Source: Streptomonospora mangrovi (lineage in GTDB: Bacteria; Actinomycetota; Actinomycetes; Streptosporangiales; Streptosporangiaceae). From it: a stretch of 64,000 bases of DNA. A model generated the notes under the pieces. That model searched no databases, had not been told where the DNA came from, and worked only from the letters and a program-made list of their open reading frames with translations. The translations under genes and the position numbers were made by a program. Each line of letters begins with the position of its first letter. Position 1 is the stretch's first letter. Shown piece by piece: positions 63,936 through 64,000 of this stretch. The stretch covers positions 1 through 64,000 of the forward strand of contig NZ_JAJAQC010000026.1 of assembly GCF_027604915.1 (NCBI RefSeq), given 5' to 3'.

Positions 63936-64000
63936 CGGCCGTTTCGGGGCCTCTGGGACGCGCGGGGCCGGCGGGGGCACCGGTGCGCCGGGGCGTTTCC

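Overview
The window is very GC-rich DNA from a filamentous actinomycete. Gene content and architecture (a complete nuoA-N operon, menaquinone rather than ubiquinone genes, tRNA-Trp-secE-nusG-rplK-rplA, hadAB, many GTG starts, several apparently leaderless genes, small secreted chaplin-like proteins, a type I-E style CRISPR repeat) fit the Nocardiopsaceae (Nocardiopsis/Streptomonospora type). That family assignment is an inference, not a measurement. The left edge looks like a contig end: bases 1-104 are an exact copy of 5061-5164 and run into long poly-C tracts.

Layout. 219-1529: secreted beta-propeller protein. 1840-1990: two-spacer CRISPR mini-array without cas genes. 2062-22332: a respiratory block, with menG, a 1-kb regulatory gap holding an iron box and a perfect Rex operator, menJ, a second Rex-like site, nuoA to nuoN in canonical order, and a polyprenyl diphosphate synthase that probably makes the menaquinone tail. 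22574-34413: housekeeping and accessory singletons (PRC-barrel protein, RarD transporter, MsrA, three Uma2 paralogues, a membrane-anchored serine hydrolase, an FMN-binding split-barrel protein, a VOC protein, a chaplin-like peptide, a prion-like Y/Q/G repeat protein, an NAD(P)-binding protein, an acyl-CoA ligase). 34718-37622: korBA, a 2-oxoacid:ferredoxin oxidoreductase. 38284-42013: HtpX-like protease, LysR regulator, aldo/keto reductase, YajQ.

42271-54393 is the most unusual part. It lies between tRNA-Tyr and tRNA-Thr. It holds about 1.1 kb of non-coding DNA of odd composition, four tandem small secreted chaplin/rodlin-like genes, and a Wadjet-like (Ept/MksBEF-related) SMC locus. In that locus the kleisin-like DUF2397 subunit is only about half length, the DUF2398 and SMC-like subunits look intact, the expected DUF2399 nuclease gene is absent, and a Rad50/SbcC-like zinc-hook ATPase follows instead. 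A tRNA-Tyr gene is the known integration site of the Streptomyces element SLP1, so this interval is probably an integration hotspot.

54508-64000 returns to the conserved backbone: tRNA-Met, rpmG, hadA-hadB-murB, a manganese (yybP-ykoY) riboswitch upstream of a GDT1/UPF0016 exporter, a deaminase, an aspartate aminotransferase, tRNA-Trp, secE, nusG, rplK, rplA.

How the parts work together: menG, menJ and the polyprenyl synthase make and mature menaquinone, which is the electron acceptor of the NADH dehydrogenase encoded between them. The two Rex-type sites would tie this block to the NADH/NAD+ ratio, and the iron box may add an iron input. All protein functions are assigned by reading motifs. 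No database search was run.
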